DNA from: Rostratula benghalensis | Lineage: Eukaryota > Chordata > Aves > Charadriiformes > Rostratulidae | DNA length: 64,000 bases | Reading direction: 5' to 3' | Assembly (NCBI GenBank): GCA_013399305.1 | Contig: VXAI01000851.1 | Span: 1-64,000 of the forward strand | Shown: piece after piece, positions 10,155 through 20,620 of the stretch | Layout of the letters: each line of letters starts with the position of its first letter | Position numbering within the stretch: the stretch's first letter is position 1 | Made by a program: the position numbers and the translations under genes | The notes under the pieces: model-generated | Seen by the model: only the letters and a program-made list of their open reading frames with translations | The model's database searches: none | What the model was told of the DNA's origin: nothing

Positions 10155-11520
10155 ACAGCTTACAAGCTGAAGAGAGCAATAAGGTCTCCCCTCAGTCTCC
10201 TTTTCTCCAGGCTAAACCAACCCTGGTTCCCTCAGCTGCTCCTCATAAGACTTGTTCTCCAGACCCCTCACCAGCTTTGTTGCCCTTCTCTGCTCCAGCA
10301 CCTCAATGCCTTTCTTGTAGTGAGGGGCCCAAAACTGAACACAGCGCTCAAGGTGGGGCCTCACCAGTGCTGAGTAGAGGGGGACAATCACTTCTCTAGT
10401 CCTACTTACCATGCTGTTCCTGATACAGGCCAGGATTCTGTTGGCCGCCTTGACCATCTGGGCACACTGCTGGCTCACATTCAGCTGGCATTTGACCAAC
10501 ACCCCCAGGTCCTTTTCTGCCAGGCAGCTCTCCAGCCACTCTTCCTCAAGCCTGTAGCGCTGCTTGGGGTTGTTGTGTCCCAAGTGCAGGGCCTGGCACT
10601 TGGCCTTATTGAACCTCATACAATCGGCCTTGGCCCATCAATCCAACCTGTCCAGGCCACTCTGTAGAGCCTATTCCTATCCAAACATATTGTTGATGTT
10701 TTCATTGAAACTTTTTTTGATGTCCCTTATATCAGTGGCCAGGTTGAGCTCCAGCTGGGCTTTTGCCTTCCTAATTTTCTTTCTGTATAACCTAAGAAGA
10801 TCTCTGTACTCCTCCTGAGTTGCCTGTCCCTTCTTCCAAAGGTGATAAGCCCTCTTTTTTAATTATTTTTTTTTTCCCAAAGACCCATTAAAAGCTCCTT
10901 ATTCAACCAGGCTGGCTACTTTCCCCACCCTTTAATCTTTCGACACTTGGGGACAGCCTTCTCCTGGGCTTTTAAGATTTCCTTCTTGAAGAGTGTCCAG
11001 CCTTCCTGGACCCCTTTGCACTTCAGGACTATCTCCCAAAGGACTCTCTCAACCAGCATTTTGAACAGGCCAAAGTCCACCCTCCAGAAATCCAAGGTGG
11101 AGATTTTGCTAACCCCCTCTCCTTACATCACTAGGAATTGAAAACTTGACCAATTCATGATCACTAAGCCCAAGGCAGTCTCCAACCACCACATCTCCTG
11201 CTAGTCCTTCTCTGTTTGTGAACAGTAGGTCTAGCGAGGCACCTCCCCTGGTAGGCTCATCTACCAGTTGTGTCAGGAAGTTATCTTCCATGCACTCGAG
11301 GAACCTCCTAGCCTGCCTGCTCTCTGCTGGGTTATATTTCCAGCAGATGTCCAGTAGGTTGAAGTCCCTAACCAGAAAAAGGGCTAATGATCACTAGACT
11401 TCAGCTAGCCGCTTATAGAATACTTCATCTGCCTCCTCATCCTGGTTAGGTGGTCTATACCATACTCCCAGCACAAAATCTCCCTTATTTGCCTTCCCCT
11501 TGAAAATTGACAACAATCAT
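10155..11520 (-). mobile_element. CR1 with internal deletion
   Basis: On the minus strand, 11520 to 10650 covers the C-terminal endonuclease and the endonuclease-RT linker (frame 11109-11291 contains GLSDHELVKF, the SDH motif of the endonuclease). Then 10619 to 10212 is the RT C-terminal region ([28 protein letters not shown]). The RT catalytic core that should lie between them is missing, so either one copy suffered an internal deletion or two copies are joined. It is broken by stops. Confidence 0.8.
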
Positions 11521-11629
11521 CTGGGGAGGATCCAATGCCAACACACAAATTGTAAGTGAAGTAGCTAATGAAGCACAACAGTATGAAGACAATCTCTCAT
11601 ACCCTCACTGTGGCAGCTGTGAGAAGTCT
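11521..11629. other. Short unassigned spacer
   Basis: About 110 bases between CR1 and the ERVK LTR. Bases 11540-11615 resemble decayed ERVL gag (similar to the QYEDSLSHP region at about 30945) and may be a small gag scrap. Confidence 0.3.
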
Positions 11630-12014
11630 TGTTGGGAAATGACCAGGATCATAGATCTTTAAATCAACTGCTTGAGAAATCTCACGTGTGAAAGTTGCCT
11701 TGATGTTCTTCAAAACAAGTTAAAAATAATGAGTGCGAATCTAAGCTGATACAGAAGTCATAAATAACAGAAATTGTCAAGCAATTAAATATAACGACTT
11801 GGCTGATCCTCAAGGCCAAGTTCTCAGGCTTGCTGTTAACCAATTAGAGCTTTGCTGCCTGTAACTTGTATCCAATTAGTAATTGCCAAGGGAGTATGTT
11901 TATGTAAGAAAGCACTAGATATGAAAGAGTTTCACCTGCAATAAATGAAGCATGCTTATTAATCATATTGATTATCTGCATGTTCTCCTCCGCCAATGAG
12001 AAATCCCCACAACA
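11630..12014 (+). mobile_element. ERVK copy 1, 5' LTR
   Basis: 385 bases with inverted ends (TGTTGGGAA ... CCCCACAACA). AATAAA lies at 11940-11945. A primer binding site follows two bases after the 3' end. The LTR of ERVK copy 2 (40660-41042, minus strand) is clearly the same family with scattered differences and small indels. This defines the family as a class II ERV with a short LTR. Confidence 0.9.
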
Positions 12015-12016
12015 AT

Positions 12017-12034
12017 TGGCGCCCGAACAGGGAC
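12017..12034 (+). promoter_or_regulatory. Primer binding site, tRNA-Lys type
   Basis: TGGCGCCCGAACAGGGAC is the 18-base complement of the 3' end of tRNA-Lys3, the primer used by many betaretroviruses and lentiviruses. It lies 2 bases after the LTR end. The identical site is at 40640-40657 (minus) in copy 2. Confidence 0.95.
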
Positions 12035-12276
12035 CAGTCAACAGGGGCTGGAAAACTGAGACCGGCAAACAGGGACCGGTGGACTGGGACCAGCGAACAG
12101 GGATCGGCGGACCCTGGAACAGTGCCGAGAAGTGCGGCGATCGGCGGGCAGAAAGACGGTCCGATGCTGGCATAAGGAGATTGTTTCGTGCCTGGGTCTT
12201 CAGACTCGCCGTCCGGAGGGGGCTACCAGCTTACAAGGTACAAAGGCTGCACCAGGGGTTAGATTATTGCTATCAA
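12035..12276 (+). other. ERVK copy 1 leader with PBS-like repeats
   Basis: Untranslated leader between primer site and gag ATG. Its first 80 bases contain several imperfect repeats of the last part of the primer site (AACAGGGACC, AACAGGGATC). Copy 2 has a longer array. The gag frame is open back through this leader into the LTR to about 11968, with an upstream in-frame ATG. Confidence 0.75.
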
Positions 12277-12699
12277 ATGGAGAGCAAAGTAGCCCTGAAC
12301 TTATTTATAAGCTTTTTAGAAAAGCGGGAAAGTAAGGATATTAACCTTATTAATCTTAAGAAGGAACTAGCTGGATTGTTAGCATACGGGGTAGCACCGG
12401 GATGTTTTACTGACCCCAATACAGTTTTTGATGAGGGTGAATGGCAAAAATTAGGTGAACTACTGTGGGCTAAAGTGATAGATGACAATAAGGCTGCTCG
12501 AAAATTGATGAAGCCTTGGCGTTCGGTTATGAATTGCTTGCAAAAGTATCATGTAGAAAAGAAGGCGGCCACCGTTGCAGCGGCTGCATTAGAAGGGGAA
12601 TCAGGGAAGCCAGAATCGTTAGCAGGCTGGCTAAAGCTGCTAAAGCTGGGGAGTGATAACGTCCCTACACCTCCCACAACGCGATGCTTAGCAAATTAA
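12277..12699 (+). pseudogene. gag: ERVK copy 1 gag, N-terminal (matrix) fragment
   Basis: Start of a class II gag gene. The ATG at 12277 begins MESKVALNLFISFLEK, and the frame of 140 codons shows the matrix-like helical region through KAARKLMKPWRSVMNCLQ and the Ala-rich EGESGKP segment. The same order is seen in copy 2. The start was chosen because both copies share this ATG and context. After about codon 110 the sequence departs from copy 2 and ends in a stop beside an A-rich run (12696-12724). Capsid and everything downstream are absent. Confidence 0.82.
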
Positions 12700-12832
12700 A
12701 AAAAAAAAAAAGGGAAAAAAAAAAGCCGGAAAAGCCATTATGCTACTATAGAAAATTAAATCAAGCCCCTTTGGCTCCCAACATATTAAAGGAGGCTATG
12801 TGTTTGGCTCGGTCGGCTTTACTCTTTTTTCA
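12700..12832 (+). other. A-rich run and tail of ERVK copy 1
   Basis: Two A-rich runs interrupted by GGG, then about 110 bases that may still be gag-linker sequence. The junction with the minus-strand CR1 is at about 12833. Confidence 0.4.
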
Positions 12833-14300
12833 CTCTTCCCCAAGCCTGTAGCGCTGCTTGGGGTTGTTGTGTCCCAAGTGCAGGGCCTGGCACTTGGCCT
12901 TATTGAACCATTGGCCTCAGCTCATCAATACAGCCTGTCCTGATCCGTCTGCAGAGCCTTTCTACCCTCAAGCAGGTTAACACTCCCACTGAACTTGGTG
13001 TTGTCTGCAAATTTACTGAGGGTGCACTCAATCCCCTAGTCCAGATTATTGGTAAAAATACTCAAGAGAAGTGTCCCCAGTACTGAGCCCTGGAGAATAC
13101 CACTTGTGATTGGCTGCCAATTGGATTTAACTCCATTCACCAACACTCTTTGGGCCTGGCGTTCCAGCCAGTTTTTCACCCAGTGAAGAGTATACTAATC
13201 CAAGCCATGAGCAGCCAGTTTCTCCAGGACAATGCTGTGGGAAACTGTCAAAGGCTTTACTAAAGTCCAAGTAAACAACATCCACAGCCTTTCCCTCATC
13301 CACCAAGTGGGTCACCTTATTGTAGAAGAAGATATAGAGAAGATGAGGACCTGCCTTTCATGAACCCATGCCGGGCCTGTTCACTTGGTTGTCCTTCATG
13401 TGCTGCATAATGGCACTCAGGATGACCTGTTCCATAACCTTCCCAGACACTCAGGTCGGACTGACAGACTTTTACTTCCCTGGATCCTCCTTCCAGCCCT
13501 TCTTGTGGATGGGTTTCACATTTGCTCACTTCCAGTCTACTGGGACCTCCCTGGTTAGCCAGGACTGCTGATAAATGATGAAAAGTGGCTTGGTGAGCTC
13601 CTTTGCTAGCTCCCTTGGTACCCTTGGGTGGATCCCACCTGGCCCTGTGGACTTGTGTGTGTCTAAATGGTGTAGCAGTTTACTAACCATTTCCCCTTGG
13701 ATTATGGAGGCTTCACTCTGTTCCCCCTCCCTGTCTTCTAGCTCAGGGAACTGGGTACTTGGGGAAGAACTGGTCCTACCACTAAAGACTGAGGCGAAGA
13801 AGGTATTAAGTACTACCTCAACCTTTTCCTCATCTTTTGTCACTATGTTCCCCTGTTTCCCTCCCCCCATCCAGTAAAGATTGGAGATTCTCCTTAGTCT
13901 TCCTTTAATTGCTAATGTATTTATAGAAACTTTCTTTGTCCTTAACATCAGAAACCAGATTGTTCTAGTTGGGCTTTGACCCTTCTAATCTTCTCCCTAC
14001 ATAGCCTCATAACATCTATGTAGTCTTCCCGAGTGGCCTTCCTTTATTCCAAAGATCATAAACTCTCCTTTTGTCCCTTAGTTGTGACCATAGCTGTCTG
14101 TTTAGCCAGGCTGGTCTTTTTCCCCTATGGCTTGTTTTTTGGCACATCAGGATGGCCTGTTCCTATGCCTTTAAGACTTCCTTCGTGAAGCATGTCCAGT
14201 CTTCCTGGACTGCCTCCCAAAGGACTCTCAATCAAGTTCTGGAAGTCTATGGTGGCAGTTCTGCTGACCCCCTCCTTGCTTTAGATGGTCTTGAGTATTT
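12833..14300 (-). mobile_element. CR1, endonuclease linker through RT palm
   Basis: Read on the minus strand this starts in the endonuclease-RT linker (14300-13950) and runs through RT: the frame 13948-13526 contains TFFASVFSG, STGPGGIHPR, and TREVPVDWK. Fragments [10 protein letters not shown] (13270 area) and the FADN-type catalytic box (about 13010) follow, with the final piece [11 protein letters not shown] at 12880. Several stops and frameshifts break it. It ends abruptly at the ERVK copy 1 junction, so the CR1 3' end is missing. The last 60 bases resemble the piece at 10537-10610 of the CR1 on the other side. Confidence 0.85.
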
Positions 14301-14756
14301 TTCTGTGTTTGTACTGCTGTGGCCTTGTTAGATTTTATAAGTGAGATTTCTTTCAGCAGAGGGTGCAACTTGGACAGCAGTGTGAATTTTTTTATTTTGA
14401 GAGTTGGTGCATTCAGTATGCCATGCAGTATAAGTACAAAATAAACTTGAACAAATAGAAACACGTACTTTTAGCAATATTGTAGTCTGAAACATAAGGA
14501 AAAAAATGTGATGCCTGATGCAATTGCATTAATGCCTATTCTGAAAGTGGGAAATTGGAGTGGTTTTGTGTAACAAAGGGAAATAGAATTTATTAGTTTT
14601 TAACATGCTGTCGCATTTAGGGCTCTGAGTTGAGAGGCTGACAGATCTTAATTTCACATAGGAAACTTCAGGGCATTGACACAGACACTAAAAAGCCTAC
14701 GGAACTAGAAGACTGCAACCTGTTAATACACTACTATTTCCACATAGTAGAGCAGC
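14301..14756. other. Unique sequence, nothing recognised
   Basis: AT-rich, no feature seen. Confidence 0.5.
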
Positions 14757-14835
14757 TCAGGAAGCTGCAGAGAGCAATGAGGTTGCTCCTCAGCCTCTCT
14801 CTCTCTGAACTAGACAAACCCAAACATTAGCTGCT
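14757..14835 (-). mobile_element. CR1 scrap
   Basis: Short minus-strand match to the CR1 segment with GAGAGCAATGAGGTTGCTC and CAGCCTC runs. It abuts a plus-strand 3' end, forming a small inverted pair. Confidence 0.45.
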
Positions 14836-14846
14836 CTATTAAGCAT

Positions 14847-15032
14847 TAGAATGGGCTTCCTAGGGAAGTGGTTTAGGCACCATCCCTGAAACTATTCAAA
14901 AGACAGGTTGACATGGTGCGCGGGGGTATGGTTTAGTGATGGGTTGGGTTTTTTTATCAGAGTTAGGTTGATGGTTGATGGTTGGACTAGATGATCTTAA
15001 AGGTCCCTTCCAACCTAGATAATTTTATGATT
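14847..15032 (+). mobile_element. CR1 3' end fragment
   Basis: Sense CR1 end: ATGGGCTTCCTAGGGAAGTGG, then GGTTGGACTAGATGATCTTA, then AAAGGTCCCTTCCAACC and a short ATTTTATGATTCC tail. Confidence 0.85.
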
Positions 15033-15034
15033 CC

Positions 15035-15690
15035 TTGTAGGATCTGCTTTCTAGCACTGTTATCAGCTTTGTGGCACTCCTGGATGCATTCAAGGACCTT
15101 CATATACTTCTTAAATTGTGGGGCCTGGAACTGCACACATTAATCAAGGTGAGGCTGCACCAATGCTAAGTTCAGGGAGACAATCACCGCTTTTGATGGG
15201 TTATGCTGTGTTTGATGCACCCCAGGATGTGGTTAGCTGCCAGGGCGTGCTGCTGACTCTCATTAAGCCTGCTGTCAACCAGCACCCCCACATCCCTTTC
15301 TGTAGGGCTGCTTTCCAACTATTCCTCCCAATCTGTACTTGTACACTATATTACTCCAGATGCAGATTCTGGCATTTGGTCTTGTTAAATTTCATGCCAT
15401 TAATGATTGCCCAGTGCTCCAATCTATCTAGATCCTTCTGCAAGACCTCCTGTACCTCAAGAGTCAGCAGCACCCTCTCAGTTTGGTATCATCAGCAAAT
15501 TTGCTATTGGTGCAATCAACTCCTGTTTCCAGATCATTGATAATATTGAACAGAACTGGCTCTAGAATTGAGCCCTGAGGAACGCTGCTGGTGACTGGTT
15601 ACCAGCCAGATGTAGCCCCATTCACTACAACCCTTTAAGCCCTGCCCTTCAGCCAGTTCTTCACACAGTGTGCTGTTTTCGAGCTTTGTT
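15035..15690 (-). mobile_element. CR1, RT C-terminal region, diverged
   Basis: Minus-strand CR1 of an older subfamily. In sense it covers the SGVPQG-type region (about 15590), the catalytic box (about 15500), the KCQNLHL-type helix (about 15370) and the region before the 3' end. The 140-codon plus-strand open frame at 15118-15540 is a shadow. It is decayed by stops and frameshifts. Confidence 0.78.
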
Positions 15691-18328
15691 CATAGATTTG
15701 TTTTGTTTCCTTATGTTTTTTTGATAGTAAGTACATGCTGAGCTACAGTCTAATCTATACATGAGTTGCAGCTTAATTAAAATCCATTTAAAAGCTATTT
15801 AGGTAAGTAAGTGCCAACCTACGCTTTAAGATTCACTGAGTTAATTTAGGCTAACTTGCATCATGCATATATGTGATGTATGGAAGTAATAAGAATACAC
15901 TTCTTAATGCACAAAAAGAACACAAAAGGAATTATCTGAAAGGGCTTAAGTATCACTTGTTTGTGTGTAGCTCCATATTGTCAGTTGAGCTGTCTAGGGC
16001 CTACTGTGGCTGTATAAGGCACATGACTTGTTTTATTTTTAAATCAATAAACCTCTGCTTCTGAAAAATAACAATATTATGTTCTCCTCTCCTGCCTGGT
16101 ACAGATGCACTGGAGCTTTTGCTGTATTGTACAGGATCTGCAATGATTGCTTTCTAAAGCCTATGCCTTAGTTGCTTTTCTGCAGCAGTACAATAGCATT
16201 TTTGATGAGTAGAGCTGCATATGAATAACAAGTATTAAAAAATCTATCGTTAAGGCAGCAAGATATTTTTTAATACAGGCCTTGACTAACAAAAAGTGCT
16301 ATTTACTGAAGTGAGTAGGTTCTCTGATAGAGCAGAAAACTAGGAGCAGCTGGAACAGGGAAGACATGGGGAATCTAAATTGTGGAATGGTCTCAGCCTC
16401 TATTTATTGTACTTCTGTTCTTTTAACTACTTACCAACTGGCAAACAACAGAATTGGGTAAAAGAAGCATCATGTTTTGGTGGGTTTTTTTGTTTGTGTG
16501 CTTTCTTGTTTTTTTGGACCCTCCCTGCTCCTCCTCCTATGTGAGGATGGGTACTTCATCAGCTTTCCATGCAACTTCATAAATACACTTTTCGTTCAGA
16601 CAAAAATGTAGCAGACGTGCTCAAAATACACAGTAATGCGATACGAGTACCTAGTGAAATTCAATAGACTGCTCTGAGATGGTGCTTTCCTTTTTTTTTT
16701 TTTTCTCCATTGTAGGTATTTAAACTGTTCCTATAATCACAATGCAAAGGAAATTTTGCTGAACTAATAATTGTTTTGTAGTTGACACCACCACAAGTAC
16801 TTAGCTGTTAAAGTCAGCTGCTGTGGAAATGAGCCTCTCTCCCCTGATTTGGCCCCTACCAATGATCTCTCAACTGCCACAGAAATTCATGGAGAAAGGA
16901 TCCAGTCACGCTCATTAGCATGAAGTCAAGCACCAGGTCTTGGAAATAATCTGGTAACAGATCAGCAGGCAGACTGGCACAGGTGAGCAATCTCCACGAG
17001 CTGCTTTGCAGAGCGCACTGTGTGATGATTCAGTTGAAATGCCTCATCCCTGGAGTGTCATGCTTGGTGATACTCAGCCTAGGGGTGATGAATACATGAA
17101 TACCTATGCTTGAATCTACATTCCTGGAGAAAAGGGATGCAGTCTCCTGGACATCCAAAGACAGCAAAAGCTTTTAGCTACTCTTACTGTGTAAGCATAG
17201 AGGAGTACTACAAATAGTTCCCAAATAAAAACCCAAACCAAATCCCTCCGCTGCTTTTCAGGGTGTGGAAGGCCTTTCAGTAGTCTGATTGGGAAGCTGT
17301 AGACTATCAGTGTCTACAATTGGAAATTTTAAAAAAACCCAACCAAACAAAAACCACCTCATCCCCTAAAAGACAACAAACATGCAAACCACCCTGAAGT
17401 AATGAGTCTACACCATAGATAAGGTTCTTTGCTTCATATGCTGGTTTTGACATGCCCCATTTATGTGTGGCTTGTGTTGATACTGAAAATGAAAAACCTG
17501 ACCTTTACCATGTGGTACAGCTTAACATGGCCTAACATGACAGTAGGATAAGTACAATGGGGTAATAGCAGCTTTTTCAATTCTGGAACACTTTTCTTTG
17601 GGTGGGTGTTCAGATGGAAGCATTGACTGAGGTGACTTAAACACAATTTCCTGTGTTATTAGGCTATATATAAGTACAGAAAAACAATTGAAACTTGCTG
17701 AAGGGCTCTAAAATATCTTCTTACAGACTTATGAATTCTGTAATAAGAAATTATTTGAATATTGGCTCAGCTAGTAGAGAGAAAAATATAATCTCTAGAT
17801 GATGTGTGGAAAGCCTCTGAAAAGCTGAAGGAGACTTCACTTCCATGATGTTGAGCATCTCTCAAACTTTTATATATTCAGGTTTAGGAGTATAACTTTC
17901 TACCCTGCCACAGGTCCCAAGTTCCACGTGTTGAGAATGGACACATTTGTGTGCTGAAGAATAAGATTCATGACATGGAGAATACCTAAGCTAGAGAGTA
18001 TAAAATGCTAAGGGGTGTGAATGAAACTGCTGCCACGTGATAAAAAATGTAAACTGGCTGAAAGAGGCAGGTTCATTGTCAGTATCTTTTTGAGGGGAAA
18101 ACATGGTTTGATAAGTGTAAACTGAGATTGCTCCCTGTGACAGAACAGAAAAGATGAGATTTTGCTCATTCCTTTTTGAAGTCTTCTAATCTTTTGTCTG
18201 TATTTGAAGGGAAGGTTTTTGCAGTGTAAGAGCAGTATTTTTTCCTATGAATGGGCAATGGAGGAAATGAAGTATAGGACATATGCTTCCTCTGCCAATA
18301 TTTTTTTCCAGTATCAATTTATAATGGT
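15691..18328. other. Unique sequence, nothing recognised
   Basis: About 2.6 kb of AT-rich DNA with T-rich low complexity near 16480-16520 and 16690-16705. No coding frame, repeat end or RNA gene that I can support. Confidence 0.5.
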
Positions 18329-18455
18329 ATGGTGGGTTAACCATGGCTGGATGCCAGGTGCTCACCAAGCCATTCTATTACTCTCCTTCCTCAGTTGGAC
18401 AGGGGAGAGAAAATATAACAAAAACCTTATGGGTCAGGATAAGGACAGTGAGAGA

Positions 18456-19017
18456 TCATAGAATGTGTTGGGCTGGAAGGGACCTTTAAAGGTCATCTAG
18501 TCCAACCCCTCTGCAGTAAGCAGGGATATCTTTACCTAGATCAGATTGCTCAGAGCCTCATCAAGCCTGACCTTGAATGTCTCCAGGGATGGGGCCTCCA
18601 CCACCTCTCTGGACAACCTGTTCCAGTGTCTCGCCACCCTTGTTGTAAAGAACTTCTTCCTAATGTCTCATCTAATCCTACCCTGCTCTAGTTTAAAAAC
18701 ATTGCCCCTTGTCCTATTGCTACATGCCCTTGTAAACAGGCTAACATTGCTATAACAACCAAGGTCAGCTAATTTTATTTGCCCCATTGGAGGGTTGGAA
18801 AGGGAAAAGCGTAGAGGGGTCACACCTGCAGGGAGGAGTGGACAGGACAGGTGACCCCAGCTTTCTTGTAGGCCCCCTTCAGCTACTGAAGTCTCTATAA
18901 AGTCTCCCTGAAGCCTTCTTTTCTTCAGGCTGAACAACCCCAACTCTCTCTACCTGTCTTTGTAGGGTAAGTACTCCAGCCCTCTGATCCATCCTAGTGG
19001 CCCTCCTTTGAGATCTC
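18456..19017 (-). mobile_element. CR1 3' end inserted in LTR B
   Basis: Begins with TAGAATGTGTTGGGCTGGAAG, the reverse complement of a CR1 3' end, and continues through the C-terminal ORF2 region. It interrupts LTR B between GAGAGATC and the CTCTCACCAACT block. A 112-base piece of LTR A replaces or interrupts the CR1 at 18746-18857. Confidence 0.8.
18746..18857 (+). repeat. LTR family A patch inside the CR1
   Basis: These 112 bases match 19700-19811 of the nearby LTR A with a single difference by eye, in the same orientation. No LTR ends are present, so it is an internal fragment and not an insertion of a whole LTR. Sequence on both sides is ordinary CR1. Confidence 0.85.
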
Positions 19018-19512
19018 TCACCAACTGTCATCACAGGCAAAACAGACTTGGTTTGGTGAAAATTAATATATTACCAAGCAAATCAGAGTAGGATAATGAC
19101 AAAATAAAGCCTAAATCTTAAAGCATCTTCCCCCCACCTCTCCCTTCCTCCTCAGGGGGAGGACTCTGTAACACTCTTCCCCTGCTCCAGTGTGAGGTCC
19201 CACCAATGTGAGACAGTCTTCCTCATACTTCTCCAACGTGAGTCCTTCCCACAGGCTGCAGTTCTTCACAAACCGCTCCAGCATGGGCCCTTTCCATGGG
19301 GTGCAATCCTTCAGGAAAAGTGCTCTAGCATAGGTTCCCCCAGGAGTCACAGGTCTTGCTCCAGTGTGGGTTCCTCTCCATGGGTCCACAGGTCCTGCCA
19401 GGAGCCTGCTCCAGTGCAGACTTCCCACAGGGTTACAGCCTCCTTCAGGCACATCTACCTGCTCAGGTGTGGGGTCTTCTAAAGGCTGCAGATGAATATT
19501 TGCTTCACTGTG

Positions 19513-20237
19513 TGTCCCAGTTTGAGGTAAAACAGAACCAGCTTTCTGTTCAGTAATTTAATATCTCAGCTAGGCCTCTTCTAACTCTCTGAAAAATAAC
19601 AGCGTATTGTACAGAAAACTGTTCACTTTTAGAGTGATAAGACCAATATTTGTACTTCATGCCAAGGAATGGTATGCAGAGAGGCTCTTGCTTATACTTA
19701 TTGCTATAACAACCAAGGTCAGCTAATTTTATTTGCCCCATTGGAGGGTTGGAAAGGGAAAAGCATAGAGGGGTCACACCTGCAGGGAGGAGTGGACAGG
19801 ACAGGTGACCCAAACATGACCAATGGGGGTATTCCATCCCATCTGCCCCATGCTCGGTATAAAAGCTGAGGGATCAAAGGGTCACCCCTCTTTCTTCAAT
19901 GGCCAACGTCCAAAGAGTGCCCTGTCTGTTCATCTGCCTTTGATCCCAACCCATGTGTTCCTGACTCCAGAGCTGGAATTCAGTTCCTTTCTGTCACAGA
20001 GTCCAGTCTGGTACTTCCCAAGTGCCTGTCAGTGATGTCATCCTGGCAGTTTGATATGGTTTTGTATATATTGTATCTATTCAAATATTTTATTTTAATT
20101 TTATTATTAATATTTCATTAAAGTAGTTTAGTTCCTTCTTAACTCATAACTCTTTCTCCTCTCCATTATCCTGGGAGTGAGAAGTGGGGGGAGAGCATAT
20201 GTTGCTGTCATAGGCCAATTTGGCCTAAGCAATGACA
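19513..20237 (+). mobile_element. Solo LTR, family A, with 5-bp target duplication
   Basis: 725 bases from TGTCCCAGTTTGAGG to AAGCAATGACA, flanked on both sides by CTGTG (19508-19512 and 20238-20242). It carries a TATA box (GGTATAAAAGC at about 19857), an AT-rich stretch with ATTAAA (about 20117), and a CT-rich end. It sits inside LTR family B. A 5-bp duplication is the footprint of a retroviral integrase. The family is shared with the 5' LTR of the ERVL at 29114-33423, so it is an ERVL-type LTR. Confidence 0.9.
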
Positions 20238-20620
20238 CTGTGGACCTCCATGGGGACAGTCTGTATCACCATGGTCTTCACTACAGGCTGCAGGGGAGTC
20301 TCTGCTCCAGCACCTGGAGCACCTCCTCCCCCTCCTTCTTCACTGACTTCAGTGCCTACAGAGTTTTCTTTCACATTCTCATTTCTCTCTCCTGGATGCA
20401 TTTGCTGTTGTGCAGCAACTTTTTTCTCTTTTAAAATATATTATAACAGAGGAGCTACTACTGTCGCTGATTGACTCTGTCTTTGCCAGTAGTGGGTCTG
20501 TCTTGGAGCGGGCTGGCATTAGCTCTATTGGATATAGGGGAAGCTTGTAGCAGCTTCTCACAGAAGCCACCCCTGTAGCCCCCCCCGGCTACCGAAATAT
20601 TGCCCCATAAACCCTACACA

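Larger units (their letters stand above)
18329..20620 (-). mobile_element. LTR family B, split by two insertions
   Basis: One LTR of about 1 kb is found in three blocks: 18329-18455, 19018-19512 and 20238-20620. The left end TATGGTGGGTTAACC and right end ...AACCCTACACA give degraded TG...CA termini. The middle block is a chain of short repeats built around CTCCAG..GTGGGTCC and TCCTTCAGG. The two gaps hold a CR1 and a family A LTR. Orientation is inferred from the right end being TGTGTAGGGTTTATGG in reverse, like the TG..-first end of family C (22932), which has a polypurine tract before it. Confidence 0.72.

Noticed and set aside
13575..13877. Plus-strand frame of 100 codons, Ser/Phe-rich
   Set aside because: Antisense of CR1 ORF2.
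15118..15540. Plus-strand frame of 140 codons
   Set aside because: Shadow of a minus-strand CR1; no protein signature.
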